A stretch of 64,000 nucleotides of DNA from assembly GCF_023544465.1 (NCBI RefSeq), contig NZ_JALPVL010000002.1:310001-374000 (forward strand), given 5' to 3'. Both the position numbers and the translations under genes were made by a program. The stretch comes from Paractinoplanes maris. GTDB taxonomy: Bacteria; Actinomycetota; Actinomycetes; Mycobacteriales; Micromonosporaceae. Shown here piece by piece: positions 52,605-62,253 of the stretch. The notes under the pieces are model-generated. The model was not told the DNA's origin. It searched no databases and saw only the letters and a list, made by a program, of their open reading frames with translations. The first letter of the stretch is position 1; the number at the start of each line of letters is the position of its first letter.

Positions 52605-55364
52605 ATGCGCGACCGGCTCGCTGTGGCTGCTGTGCTGGGTGGGTTGCGTCAGCGGGCGTGGTCGGTGCTGATCGTCACGGCTTTTCTGGTGCTGGGGGCG
52701 GCCGGGTCGGCCGGGCCGATGTTCGCCGAGGCTTCGGACAATGCGGCCTTTCAGGTACGGCGAGATGAGATCCCGGCGTCGGCCCGGCAGAACGACGCGG
52801 CTGTGGTGCGGGTGTCGGCCGATGTGGGGCCGGGCAGCATCGACCAGGAGCCGGTGCTGGCCGACCTGCGCGCGGTGCCGGGGCTGGGCGAGCCCGACCT
52901 GACCGGGCAGTCGGTGGGGGCGGAACTCGCCTCGCCGCAATATTGGGGCTTCACCGTCGCCGCGGGCGGCAAGCAGGAGCGCGGGCGTTTGTTCGCGGTG
53001 CAGGAGCCCGGGGCCGAGCTGGTCGGGACGCCGGGCGGGCCGGGCGGGCCGGACGGGCTCTGGCTGCCCGCGCCGATGGCCGCCGAGCTCGGTGTGCGGG
53101 CGGGCGACCAGATCGGGCTCTCGCTGCGCCAGGGGGCTCGCGGCACGCCACGGACGGCGACCACCACCGTCAGCGGCATCTACGCCGTCGATGCGGGCGG
53201 GCGGCTTCCGGCCGATTCGCCGGGCAGCCGCACGTGGTCGCTGCGCCGCGGGGACACTCCGCCCGACACGGAGTACGAGACGCTTCCGGCCTACCTGCTG
53301 GTCGGTGACATCGCGACCGTGGAGCGGCTCGCGAAGTCGGTCGACGATCCGCTCTTCTGGTCGGTCGAGGCGGCCCTGACCCCCGGCTCGACGCTGGCCG
53401 AGGCGCGGCGTACGGCGACCGACATCGAGCTGCTGCGCCGCCAGTACGCCGGTGCGCTGCCGGATCAGGGCGACGATCCGCTGGCGCTGCGGTTCGCCAC
53501 CGGTATCAGCCGGATCGTCGCCACGGCCCAGGTCACCACCGAGGCCGTACGGCAGAGAACCCGGCCCGTGGAATGGGCCGCGATCAGCATCGGCCTGGCC
53601 TCGGTGCTCGCGGTCGCCCTGTTGTCGGCCCGGCGCCGCGAGCGCGAGCTGCGCCACGCGGCCGCGGTGGGTCTGTCGCCGGTCCGCGTGGGTGGCCTCT
53701 GGCTGCTCGAGTTCCTGCTGCCGGCCGTGCTCGGGGCGGCCCTCGGCTGGTTCGTCGCGTGGCAACTCGTCGCTCGGCTGGGGCCGCCCGGCGTCGTCGA
53801 GGAATCCCTGGCCCCGGCCGCCCGGTCGGGCGGCGCGGCCGTCCTGGCCGGTCTGGCGTCGGTCGCTGTGGTCGGTGCGGTCGCGGCTTCCCGGCGCGTA
53901 CGCCCGGCGCCTCCGGCCACCATGCGGCGCGCCCTGCCGTGGGGCTCGATGGTGGTGATCGCCGCCCTGGTCGGCGCGGGCGGGCTGGTCAGCGCGGGCG
54001 GCCCGGCCGGTGGGGTCGACCTGCTCGTGCCGCTGCTGGTGCTGGCCGCGGTCGGCGTCGTCGCCGGCTGGCTGCCCGGGCGCCTGGCCGGTGGCCGGGC
54101 CCAGCTGCCGCGTTCGCCCGGCCGGGCGGTGCTCTGGCTGGCCCGGCGGCGGCTCGGGTCGGGCGGGACGGAGCGCCGGCTCACCGTCGTGGTGGTGACC
54201 GCCGGTCTGGGCATGCTGTTGTTCGCGCTGTCCGCGGTGCACTCGACCGAGATCTCGGCCGACGACCGGATCGCCGTGGCCGCCGGTGCCGAGGGCACCG
54301 GCGTACTCGAAGGGTCCTGGCAGCTCGACGAAGCGGCGCCGGTGGTGCCGAAGGAAGATCCGATGAAGCCGCTTCCGAAGGGGCCGGTCCCCGGCGTACG
54401 GATGCCGCCTCTGCCCGAGGGCAGCATGGTGGTGTGGCGGACCGATGTGCGGACACTGCTCGACGACGACCAGAAGGATCTGCTCCTCATCGACCCGGCG
54501 CGCTTCGCCGACATCGCCTTGTGGGGGCGCGGCGCCGACCTGGCCGCGGCCCGTGAGGCCGTGGCGTCGCTGGCGGCCCGGCCGGTGGACGAGGTCGGCC
54601 GGTCGCGGATCATCACCGTCGCCGATCCGGTGTCGGACGGCGAGAGCACGCTGCGCATGCAGGTCGGCTTCGAGGATCAGAACTTCGAGGTCGCCGGACG
54701 GGTGCGCGCCTTCCCCGGCCAGCGCGGCCGGCCGATGTACGTCGCCGCAGCCGACCCGACACTGGGGCGGCTCGGTGTCGACGACCCGCGCCTGCGGCCG
54801 CGCAACCAGGTCGCCAATCAGGTCTTCCCGCAGGTCCAGATCTGGAGTTCGGCCGGCGCCGACGGGGTGGCGGCGGTCGCCGCCCCGCACGGCGTGCAGC
54901 CCGAGCGGATCGACTCCGCGGCCTCGCTGCGGCAAGCGTCGGACTATGTGGCCACAAGCCGTGCGCGAGGTTACCAGCTCGCTATCGCCGGTTACCTGGC
55001 GTTGCTGGCGATCCTCACGCTCAGTATCTATGCCCAGCGGACGGCTGCGCTGCGTCGCCCGGCCGACCTCATGCTGGCCCGGGTCGGCCTGGGCCACCGG
55101 CGGGTCGGACGGGCCCGGGCGGTCGAGTTCGTGCTGCTGTCGCTGGTCGCTCTGGCCGCCGCCGTGGCCGGGGTGCTCGCGCTGGCCCCGCTCGGTGCCC
55201 GGCTGCTCGACGACCAGCCGGGACTGCTGCCCCGGTTGCTGTTCACCTTGTCCCCGACCGCGCTGGTGGTCACGGCCGGCGCCGCCGTCGTGGCCACGCT
55301 GCTCGCTGTCTTCGTGGCCCGGGACCGTTCGTCGTCCGAGGAGGCGGCCTACCGTGACGAATGA
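52605..55364 (+). CDS. Large FtsX-type ABC transporter permease
   Basis: A 919-aa permease. An N-terminal helix (VLIVTAFLVLGAAGSAGP) precedes an extracytoplasmic domain of about 250 aa, a four- to six-helix FtsX block (IGLASVLAVALLSARRRERELRHAAAVGLSPVRVG, the FtsX RERELRHAAAVG signature), a second extracytoplasmic domain of about 270 aa and a last FtsX block (RRPADLMLARVGLGHRRVGRARAVEF). GGAGG lies 5 nt before the ATG and a TATAGC-like -10 box lies upstream at about 52555. The ATPase gene overlaps its end by 11 bases. The exported substrate is unknown. Confidence 0.9.
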   Translation: MRDRLAVAAVLGGLRQRAWSVLIVTAFLVLGAAGSAGPMFAEASDNAAFQVRRDEIPASARQNDAAVVRVSADVGPGSIDQEPVLADLRAVPGLGEPDLTGQSVGAELASPQYWGFTVAAGGKQERGRLFAVQEPGAELVGTPGGPGGPDGLWLPAPMAAELGVRAGDQIGLSLRQGARGTPRTATTTVSGIYAVDAGGRLPADSPGSRTWSLRRGDTPPDTEYETLPAYLLVGDIATVERLAKSVDDPLFWSVEAALTPGSTLAEARRTATDIELLRRQYAGALPDQGDDPLALRFATGISRIVATAQVTTEAVRQRTRPVEWAAISIGLASVLAVALLSARRRERELRHAAAVGLSPVRVGGLWLLEFLLPAVLGAALGWFVAWQLVARLGPPGVVEESLAPAARSGGAAVLAGLASVAVVGAVAASRRVRPAPPATMRRALPWGSMVVIAALVGAGGLVSAGGPAGGVDLLVPLLVLAAVGVVAGWLPGRLAGGRAQLPRSPGRAVLWLARRRLGSGGTERRLTVVVVTAGLGMLLFALSAVHSTEISADDRIAVAAGAEGTGVLEGSWQLDEAAPVVPKEDPMKPLPKGPVPGVRMPPLPEGSMVVWRTDVRTLLDDDQKDLLLIDPARFADIALWGRGADLAAAREAVASLAARPVDEVGRSRIITVADPVSDGESTLRMQVGFEDQNFEVAGRVRAFPGQRGRPMYVAAADPTLGRLGVDDPRLRPRNQVANQVFPQVQIWSSAGADGVAAVAAPHGVQPERIDSAASLRQASDYVATSRARGYQLAIAGYLALLAILTLSIYAQRTAALRRPADLMLARVGLGHRRVGRARAVEFVLLSLVALAAAVAGVLALAPLGARLLDDQPGLLPRLLFTLSPTALVVTAGAAVVATLLAVFVARDRSSSEEAAYRDE

Positions 55365-56187
55365 GCCCCTGCTCGAAGGCCGCGAGCTGCTGCAGCTCTA
55401 CGCCGCGCGGACCGGCCCCACCCAGGCCTTGCGCGGCGTCGACGTCACCGTGACCGAGGGCCGGATCCGGGCGATCACCGGCCCGTCCGGCAGCGGCAAG
55501 TCCACCCTGCTGGCCGTGCTGGCCCTGCGCGAGCGACCGGCCGGCGGCGAGCTGCGGCATCGGGGCCGCCTGGTCTCCTCGTTGTCGCGCCGCGAGCTGC
55601 AGCAGTTGCGCCGCACCGAGATCGGCTGGGTCGCGCAGCGCCCCTCGCACAGCCTTTTTCCGCAGCTCGACGCCCGGGGTCAGATCACCCAGATGGCTCA
55701 GCTGCGGGGCGTACGGGTCGATGCCGACGCCGCCCTGGCCGAGGTCGAGCTGACCTCGCGCGCCGCCGCCCGCCCGTTCGCGTTGTCCGGCGGTGAGCAG
55801 CAGCGCCTGGCCGTGGCCGCCGCCGGGGTCGGTGCCCCCGCGCTCCTGATCGCCGACGAGCCGACCGCCGAACTCGACGACGAGTCGGCCGCCCTGGTGC
55901 TGCGCCTGTTGCGGGCGCGGGCGGCCGAGGGCAGCGCGGTGATCATGGCCACCCACGATGCTCGGGCCATCGCCTTCGCCGACACGGTGCTGCGCCTGCG
56001 GCACGGGGTGCTCTCCGGCGAGCACGGCACGGACGAGAACCACACCGCCAATCTCGACGGCCTGGGCCGCCTGCAGCTCCCCGACGAGGCCCTGCCGTTC
56101 TTCCCGGACGGCCGGGTGGTGGTGACCGTCGTCGACGGCCACGTGGAGCTGCACCCGCCCGCTCAGGCGATCGACCCGCCCGCTTAG
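55354..56187 (+). CDS. ABC transporter ATPase for the FtsX-type permease
   Basis: A 277-aa ATPase with Walker A ITGPSGSGKSTLL, Q-loop WVAQRPSHSLFPQLDARG, signature ALSGGEQQRLAVA, Walker B LLIADEPTAELD and H-loop MATHDARAIAFAD. It belongs to the MacB/LolD group, with a C-terminal extension of about 50 aa (LDGLGRLQLPDEALPFF) not usual in short LolD forms. The GTG start overlaps the permease gene by 11 bases. Its stop overlaps that of the convergent glycosyltransferase gene by three bases. Confidence 0.92.
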   Translation: MTNEPLLEGRELLQLYAARTGPTQALRGVDVTVTEGRIRAITGPSGSGKSTLLAVLALRERPAGGELRHRGRLVSSLSRRELQQLRRTEIGWVAQRPSHSLFPQLDARGQITQMAQLRGVRVDADAALAEVELTSRAAARPFALSGGEQQRLAVAAAGVGAPALLIADEPTAELDDESAALVLRLLRARAAEGSAVIMATHDARAIAFADTVLRLRHGVLSGEHGTDENHTANLDGLGRLQLPDEALPFFPDGRVVVTVVDGHVELHPPAQAIDPPA

Positions 56188-57218
56188 GCGATCGGCGCGC
56201 GCTCGCGGTCCGGGTGGCCGACCAGCTCGACGGCGTCGATGTCGACCGTGATGGGGCCGCCGGACAGCGGGTGGGCGGTCGAGGACGTCGCGGTGTCGAA
56301 GGCGACCAGGAACGCCGGCCGCCCCTGGCTGGCCGCGTAGATCCGGCCCACGTACTCCCCGAGCAGGCCCAGGCACATGAGCTGCACCCCGCCGAGCAGC
56401 AGAACCGCGATGTAGAGCGACGTCCACCCCGGAACCGTCGCGCCGGTGCCCCAGGCGACCAGGCCGGTGACGATCAGCACGACACACAGCAGGAAGCTGA
56501 GCAGCCCGAGCCAGGTGGCGATCTTCAGCGGCGACGCCGAGAAACCGGTGATGCTGTCGAAGGTCAGCCGGATCATGCGGCTGAGCGGGTATTTCGTCTC
56601 GCCCGCGACCCGTTCCTCGCGCACGTAGCTGACCTCGGCGCTGGAGAACCCGAGCGACGGCACCACGAGGCGGTAGACCGGCCGGGGCTCGGGCAGGTCG
56701 TTGAGCACGTCGACCACGGCCCGGCTCATCAACCGGAAGTCACCGGCCTGGTCGCTGACCCACGGCCCGACCAGGCGCCGCATCATCCAGTAATACAGGC
56801 CGGCCGTGTTCCGCTTGAAGGCCGTGTCGGTGCTGCGGTCGCTGCGCACGCCATAGACGACGTCGACGTTCTCGCGCCGGGCCGCGGCTAGCATGTCACC
56901 GATCACCTCGGGCGGGTCCTGCAGGTCGGCGTCGATGCTCACCACGTATTCGCCGCGCGCCGCCTTGAGGCCCGCGCGCAACGCCGTCTGGTGTCCCACA
57001 TTGCGCCGCAGAGCCACGACCCGCAGCTGCGGCCACTCGACCCGGAGCTGCATCAGCCTCGACACGGTGGCGTCGCTGCTGCCGTCGTCCACTGCGACAA
57101 CCTCGTACGAATCCCCCAGCCCATCGAGCGCCGGCCGCAGCCGTGCCACGAAGTGGTCGACCGCCTCGCGCTCGTTGAACATCGGCGTCACAACCGACAG
57201 CGTCACCAGCTGAGGCAT
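56184..57218 (-). CDS. GT2 polyprenyl-phosphate glycosyltransferase with two C-terminal helices
   Basis: A 344-aa ArnC/GtrB/DPM-like enzyme. The GT2 domain has VVTPMFNEREAV, EVVAVDDGSSDAT, SIDADLQDPPEVI with the metal-binding DxD, and DQAGDFRLMSR. Two membrane helices follow (LGLLSFLLCVVLIVTGLVAWG and SLYIAVLLLGGVQLMCLGLLGEYVGRIY). It most likely transfers a sugar from a nucleotide donor to polyprenyl phosphate at the inner leaflet. ATG 57218 is preferred over one at 57242 because GGAAGGAAG lies just upstream of it. It is 134 bases downstream of the GH18 gene on the same strand and may be co-transcribed. Confidence 0.91.
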   Translation of the reverse strand: MPQLVTLSVVTPMFNEREAVDHFVARLRPALDGLGDSYEVVAVDDGSSDATVSRLMQLRVEWPQLRVVALRRNVGHQTALRAGLKAARGEYVVSIDADLQDPPEVIGDMLAAARRENVDVVYGVRSDRSTDTAFKRNTAGLYYWMMRRLVGPWVSDQAGDFRLMSRAVVDVLNDLPEPRPVYRLVVPSLGFSSAEVSYVREERVAGETKYPLSRMIRLTFDSITGFSASPLKIATWLGLLSFLLCVVLIVTGLVAWGTGATVPGWTSLYIAVLLLGGVQLMCLGLLGEYVGRIYAASQGRPAFLVAFDTATSSTAHPLSGGPITVDIDAVELVGHPDRERAPIA

Positions 57219-57352
57219 GAGAGACGTACTTCCTTCCAGCATGACGACCCGACGGCGAGCAAGAATAGCCGTGTTTTGTGACTACGGTGTGGCCACCTTG
57301 TGTGTCAGCGTTCACCACGCCCGCTACCAGCAGTGGAGCGGCCGTCGCGCCC

Positions 57353-58957
57353 TCAGTTCGTCTTGGGTTCGCCCGGAACGTTGAAGAGCGGCTTCCACGG
57401 GTCGTCGGCGTCGACCGGGAACGCGGTGGACGGGGTCTCGTCCTTGGTGGTCCACTGCGCCTCGTACGGGAGGCTGTCGAACAGCACCCGGGCGCCCCGG
57501 CGATAGACGGTGCCCGGGGTCCAGACCTTGGTGACACCGGTGACCACGGGGACCGGGCGAGGGGCCTTCTCGACCGGGCTGACCGGGCCGACCACCGTCC
57601 ACGCGCTCTGGGTGCCCGCGGCCGGTGCGGCGGCCGGGTCGACACCCGAGTTGGCCCACTTGGCCTCGTAGACGACACCGTGCCACACGACCTTGTAGCC
57701 GGCCGCGTAGAGCGCGCTGAGCCGCCAGATCGGGTACGGGCTGGTCTTCGGGTCGTCCACAGTGGCCGCCTGATCGGGCATCTCGACCGAGTCCTGGTCG
57801 TCACGGCCGGGGGCCTGGCCGGGCAGACCGGCGAAGACCTTGGAGAACGCCAGCGGGTCCTGATCGACGCCGCTGCACGTGTTGGAGTGCACGACGACGT
57901 TGGCGAAGGTGCCCCGGCAGGGTGCGTCCCGGTTGATCGACCACATCGAGACCCGGCCCAGGCCGTTGTCGACGGCGAACCGGGCCAGGCCGTCGGCGTC
58001 GGCCAGCGTGAAGCGCTCGTTGTCGATGTCGTTCTGACCGATCATCGGGGTGGCGCCGATCCGCGACCAGACCTGCGGCGACGTGAGCTTCTGACCGAGC
58101 CGCAGATAGAGGTCGGAGAGCTGCTTGTGGGTGTTGCCGAGGGCGCTCAGGCTCAGCGCCAGCATGTCCGGGCGGGCGTCGCCGTTGTTGTAGTCCATCG
58201 TCATCACGTTGACGCCGCGCAGCGCGACGCCACCCTCGAGCATGCCGCGGACCACGCCGACCCCGTCGTCGGTCAGGCCGCTGGGCGCGACCGGCAGGGT
58301 CAGCCACACGGCGAGCGGCTTGCCGGCTTTCTCGCGTTCCTTCTGTACGGCGGCCACGGCGGCCACCCGGCGCTTCAGCGAGGCCCGGTCGGCCACCGCG
58401 GCGCCCTCGATGTCGAGGTCGAGCGTCCGCACGTCGTACCGCTTGACCAGCTGACGGTAGGCGGCGGTGAGCTTGGCCGGGCTCGTGCAGGCGACGGCGA
58501 GCTCCGAGTTGTTGAGGCCGCCGAGGCTGAGAGTGATGTCGCCGCCGGCCTGCCGCAGCTGGTCGATGCGGCGGTCGAGCTCGAGCGACGTGTCCGCCCC
58601 GTCCAGCGTGTAGGCGCCACCCCAGCTCGGCGCGCAGGGACTCTTGGGGTCGGCGACCACGAAGCCCAGGGCGACGTCGTTGGCCGGGTTGGCCGTCGGG
58701 TCCTGGAACTGGAAGGTCGGCGTCAGCGTGACATCGACATAAGGCACCGCCCACGACTTGGCGGTCGGCCCGGCCGTGTTCCGCAGGTGCATCACCTCGA
58801 AGGTGCCCCCGGCGCCGAGCAGGCCCAGCGCGAGCACCAGAACTCCCAGCCGCGTCCATGAGAGCCGCTTGCGCGGCGGCTCCGGTTCCTGCCAGTCCGG
58901 GTCGGCGAGCGGATCGTATTCCGCCCGCGCGGCTACGGGGGTGGCGCGGTCCGTCAT
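57353..58957 (-). CDS. Membrane-anchored GH18 chitinase-like protein with chitin-binding-type repeats
   Basis: A 534-aa protein. An N-terminal cytoplasmic segment and one helix (VLVLALGLLGAGGTFEVM) anchor it. The GH18 barrel (about residues 70-390) has SLGGLNNSE in strand 3 and the catalytic strand TLDLDIEGA, retaining the last Asp and the proton-donor Glu of the DxxDxDxE motif; NVMTMDYN and VSMWSINRD follow. Two C-terminal ChtBD3/CBM5-12-like repeats occur (WRLSALYAAGYKVVWHGVVYEAKWAN; VWTPGTVYRRGARVLFDSLPYEAQWT). It should bind, and perhaps cut, a chitin-like glycan at the cell surface. It is divergent from the glycosyltransferase-EAL gene. ATG 58957 follows GAGGG. Confidence 0.92.
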   Translation of the reverse strand: MTDRATPVAARAEYDPLADPDWQEPEPPRKRLSWTRLGVLVLALGLLGAGGTFEVMHLRNTAGPTAKSWAVPYVDVTLTPTFQFQDPTANPANDVALGFVVADPKSPCAPSWGGAYTLDGADTSLELDRRIDQLRQAGGDITLSLGGLNNSELAVACTSPAKLTAAYRQLVKRYDVRTLDLDIEGAAVADRASLKRRVAAVAAVQKEREKAGKPLAVWLTLPVAPSGLTDDGVGVVRGMLEGGVALRGVNVMTMDYNNGDARPDMLALSLSALGNTHKQLSDLYLRLGQKLTSPQVWSRIGATPMIGQNDIDNERFTLADADGLARFAVDNGLGRVSMWSINRDAPCRGTFANVVVHSNTCSGVDQDPLAFSKVFAGLPGQAPGRDDQDSVEMPDQAATVDDPKTSPYPIWRLSALYAAGYKVVWHGVVYEAKWANSGVDPAAAPAAGTQSAWTVVGPVSPVEKAPRPVPVVTGVTKVWTPGTVYRRGARVLFDSLPYEAQWTTKDETPSTAFPVDADDPWKPLFNVPGEPKTN

Positions 58958-59160
58958 GAAAGCCCTCTCGTTTCGCGGTCGCCACACGCTGGCCCACCCG
59001 ACCGGCTTTCGCGATCGGGCGAAGGGACGAGAACAAGGGGACGCCGGAGCCGGGCTCCAAACCGGACAACGGACGCCGGATGTGGATCTCGCAACGACAA
59101 TTCCGCCGGGCACCGCCATGCGGTGCTGCCGCAAATCAGGATCGAAAGGCCCAAAAACGC

Positions 59161-62100
59161 ATGCCACGCACACCGGCGGACCACCGCGATCGGGACGCCC
59201 AGCGCCAGTGGGGAGCCGACCGGCGGACCGAGCCTCACCCGATCGTGCCGCCCGCGGTGTCCGAAGGCCGCATCACCCGCGGCCGCCTGGCGATCGTGGT
59301 GACCATCACAGTCTGGGCGTGCTACGTCACATACACGATCATCCAGCAGTTCATCGCGGGTCACGCCTCGAGCGTCCGGCTGGCGATCGAGGCGATCGTC
59401 TACATGCTGGTGGTCACCGGTCTGGCCGCGTCGGCCATCGCCTACCTGATCACGCGGATCGGCTACTTCTACCGCTCCCGCGGCCACCAGCGGGCGCCGC
59501 GGATCATGCTCGACGAGTTCATCGGCGGGAAAACCCCGTCCTTGACGGTTCTGGTGCCCTCGTACCAGGAAGATGAGCGGACGAACCGGACGACGCTGCT
59601 GTCGGCGGCACTGCAGGAGTACCCCGGCCTGCGGGTGACGCTGCTGATCGACGACCCGCGGCAGCCCAAGACCCGCGCGGCCCGCGACATGCTGCTGGCC
59701 GCCCGCGCGCTGCCCGCGGCGATCGAGGCCGAGCTGCGCCTGCCGTTCACCCGGGTCTCGAACGCGTACGCGCAGTTCGACGAGCAGGTGCGGATGCGCG
59801 GCGGCTACCTGGTGATGCTGGAGGACATGCGCCGGCTCGCCGGTGAGTACCGCTTCGCCTCGGACTGGCTCTACGACCTCGGCGCCCGGCAGGAGATCGT
59901 CGACCACACCGACACGTTCTTCGTCGAGCACATCCTGCACCCGCTGGCGGTGGAGCTCGGCCAGATCTCGGGCGCGCTCAACCAGGGCGCCGACGAGCAG
60001 GTCACGCTGCCGGTCGGGCGGATGAGCCAGTTGCACCGCCGGCTGCTGGCGATCTTCGACGCCCGGGTCACCAGCTTCGAGCGCAAGAAGTACGTGTCGC
60101 TGTCGCACGAGCCGAACAAGGCCATGAACCTCAACAGCTACATCGGGCTCATGGGCGGCGCCTACCAGGAAGTCAGCACACCGCTGGGTACGGCGCTGGT
60201 GACGGCCGGCCCGAACCGGGCGGACCTGGTGGTGCCCAACCCCGACTACGTGCTGACCCTCGACGCGGACAGTGTGCTGCTCCCGGAGTACGCGCTGCGG
60301 CTCGTCCACCTGCTCGAGCAGGGCGCGTACGCGCAGCACGCGGTGGCGCAGACCCCGTACAGCGCCTATCCCGGCTCGGCGACCCGGATCGAACGCATCT
60401 CGGGCGCCACGACCGACATCCAATACATCGTCCACCAGGGCATGACGCACTACGGGGCGACGTTCTGGGTCGGCGCCAACGCGGTGCTGCGCAAGAAGGC
60501 CCTGGACGAGATCTGCGAGACCTCGTACGAGGGCGACTGGGAGATCAAGCGATACATCCAGGACCGTACGGTCATCGAGGACACCGAATCGACCATCGAC
60601 CTCGGTGTCCGGGGCTGGCTGCTGCACAACTATCCGGAACGGCTCGCCTACAGCGCGACCCCACCCGACTTCGGCTCGCTGGCCATCCAGCGGCAGCGCT
60701 GGGCCAACGGCGGATTGCTGATCCTGTCGCGCCTGAAGGACCAGTTCCGGGCGAAGGCGAAACGCGAGGACAAGAACCGCTTCGGCGAGTACTTCCTGCG
60801 GGTCAACTACATGGCCTCCATCTTCTGGAGCTCCGTGTGCCTGGTGGTCATGCTGGTCTACCCGTTCAACAAGGACCTGCTCAACCCGATCCTGCTGCTG
60901 ATCTCGGTGCCGTATTTCTTCATGATGGCGGCCGACCTGAAACACCTGGGCTACAAGCGGTCGGACATGCTCCGCATCTACGGCTTCAACCTGATCCTCT
61001 TGCCGGTCAACCTGTCCGGCAGCATCGCCTCACTGCTGCAACTGCTGACCGGGGAGAAGAGCGCGTTCAAACGTACGCCGAAGGTCCGCAACCGGACGAC
61101 GGCCGCGACCAGCTATCTGTTCCTGCCGTTGGCATTGATCGCGCTCTGTGTCTACACGGTCTATGTCGACATTCAGCACCACCTGTGGAACAACCTGGTC
61201 TTCGCGGCCCTCAACCTGAGCCTGTCGCTGTACGCGATGATGGCCTTCGTCGGCCTCGGCAACACGGTCGTCGACCTGCTGACCCACCTGCGCGACTGGC
61301 TGATCCGCCCGGTCACCCCGCGCCGGGCACGTCGCTCGCGCAAGAAGGCGGTCGCGACGACGCCGGCCGTCGTGGGCGACTGGGCGCAGGTGCTGCACTA
61401 TCGGCAAGAGCACGGGGCCACGGCCGGCCAGACCACCGTACGGCTGCAGCGCACCGAGACGGGCGCCTGGAAGTCGTCGTCGACCGGCTCCCAGGCCCAC
61501 TCGTTCGAGGAGTTCAGCTTCTTCACCGTCTTCCAGCCCATCCACAACATGATGAACGGCCACGTGGTCGGCTACGAGGCCCTGACCCGGTTCGCCGACG
61601 GCAGCAACCCGCGCGACGCCCTGGCCGCGGCCTCCTCGCAGGGCCTGCACATCGCGCTCGACGCCGCCCTGATCCAGGCCTCCATCGCCTCCGCCGCGTC
61701 CCTGCCCAACGGCACCTGGCTGTCGGTCAACGTCACCCCGGACCTGCTCCGCCGCCCCCACGAGCTGGCGCCGCTGCTGGCCACCGCGCCCCGCCCGCTG
61801 GTCCTGGAGATCGGCGAGGCGGCCCCGGCCGAGCTGGCCCGCCTGGGCGGCGTCCACCTGGCCGTCGACGACCTGGGCGCGGGCTACGAGACCCTGGCCC
61901 GCATCGAGACGCTGCGGCCGGCCTTCCTCAAGCTGGGACTGGCCTCCTTGGAGGGCGTCGAGACCCAGACCGCCCGCCAGGCCGCCATCCGCGCCCTCGT
62001 CGAGTTCGCCGGACAACACCACTGCACAGTCATCGCCGAAGGCATCGAAACCGCCGCCCAGCGCGACGCCCTGGTGGCCTGCGGCGTTCCGTTCGGCCAG

Positions 62101-62163
62101 GGCTTCTATCTCGGCAAGCCGGTCCCGGTGGAGCGGGTCCTGGCCGGGGTCGGCGGCTGGTAG
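59161..62163 (+). CDS. Processive GT2 glycosyltransferase fused to EAL domain
   Basis: A 1000-aa membrane protein. Two N-terminal helices (about 35-95) precede a family-2 catalytic domain with the processive set: Asp in LLIDDP (about 161), DxD in LDADS (about 366), the acceptor Asp in IEDTE (about 471) and QRQRW (about 510). A helical insert of about 150 aa lies between the first two. Several more helices follow to about 715. Residues 785-1000 form an EAL domain with E in YEALTRF (about 804), N in SVNVTP, E in LEIGE, DD in VDDLGAG, K in FLKLG, E in AEGIE and Q in FGQGF, so c-di-GMP hydrolysis looks possible. The glycan is probably chitin- or cellulose-like. Confidence 0.9.
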   Translation: MPRTPADHRDRDAQRQWGADRRTEPHPIVPPAVSEGRITRGRLAIVVTITVWACYVTYTIIQQFIAGHASSVRLAIEAIVYMLVVTGLAASAIAYLITRIGYFYRSRGHQRAPRIMLDEFIGGKTPSLTVLVPSYQEDERTNRTTLLSAALQEYPGLRVTLLIDDPRQPKTRAARDMLLAARALPAAIEAELRLPFTRVSNAYAQFDEQVRMRGGYLVMLEDMRRLAGEYRFASDWLYDLGARQEIVDHTDTFFVEHILHPLAVELGQISGALNQGADEQVTLPVGRMSQLHRRLLAIFDARVTSFERKKYVSLSHEPNKAMNLNSYIGLMGGAYQEVSTPLGTALVTAGPNRADLVVPNPDYVLTLDADSVLLPEYALRLVHLLEQGAYAQHAVAQTPYSAYPGSATRIERISGATTDIQYIVHQGMTHYGATFWVGANAVLRKKALDEICETSYEGDWEIKRYIQDRTVIEDTESTIDLGVRGWLLHNYPERLAYSATPPDFGSLAIQRQRWANGGLLILSRLKDQFRAKAKREDKNRFGEYFLRVNYMASIFWSSVCLVVMLVYPFNKDLLNPILLLISVPYFFMMAADLKHLGYKRSDMLRIYGFNLILLPVNLSGSIASLLQLLTGEKSAFKRTPKVRNRTTAATSYLFLPLALIALCVYTVYVDIQHHLWNNLVFAALNLSLSLYAMMAFVGLGNTVVDLLTHLRDWLIRPVTPRRARRSRKKAVATTPAVVGDWAQVLHYRQEHGATAGQTTVRLQRTETGAWKSSSTGSQAHSFEEFSFFTVFQPIHNMMNGHVVGYEALTRFADGSNPRDALAAASSQGLHIALDAALIQASIASAASLPNGTWLSVNVTPDLLRRPHELAPLLATAPRPLVLEIGEAAPAELARLGGVHLAVDDLGAGYETLARIETLRPAFLKLGLASLEGVETQTARQAAIRALVEFAGQHHCTVIAEGIETAAQRDALVACGVPFGQGFYLGKPVPVERVLAGVGGW

Positions 62164-62253
62164 TCGTGCCGGGTCGTGACATATGTCGTGCCCGTCCCCC
62201 GGCGAACCGGGTCACCCGACAGGGGCCACGGATGCGACTGTAAAGGCGTGACT

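Noticed and set aside
58958..59160. GEMM c-di-GMP riboswitch before the glycosyltransferase-EAL or GH18 gene
   Set aside because: Given the EAL domain this was looked for on both strands. A GAAAGCC segment and GGGACG runs are present, but the conserved GEMM core and its paired stems could not be assembled.
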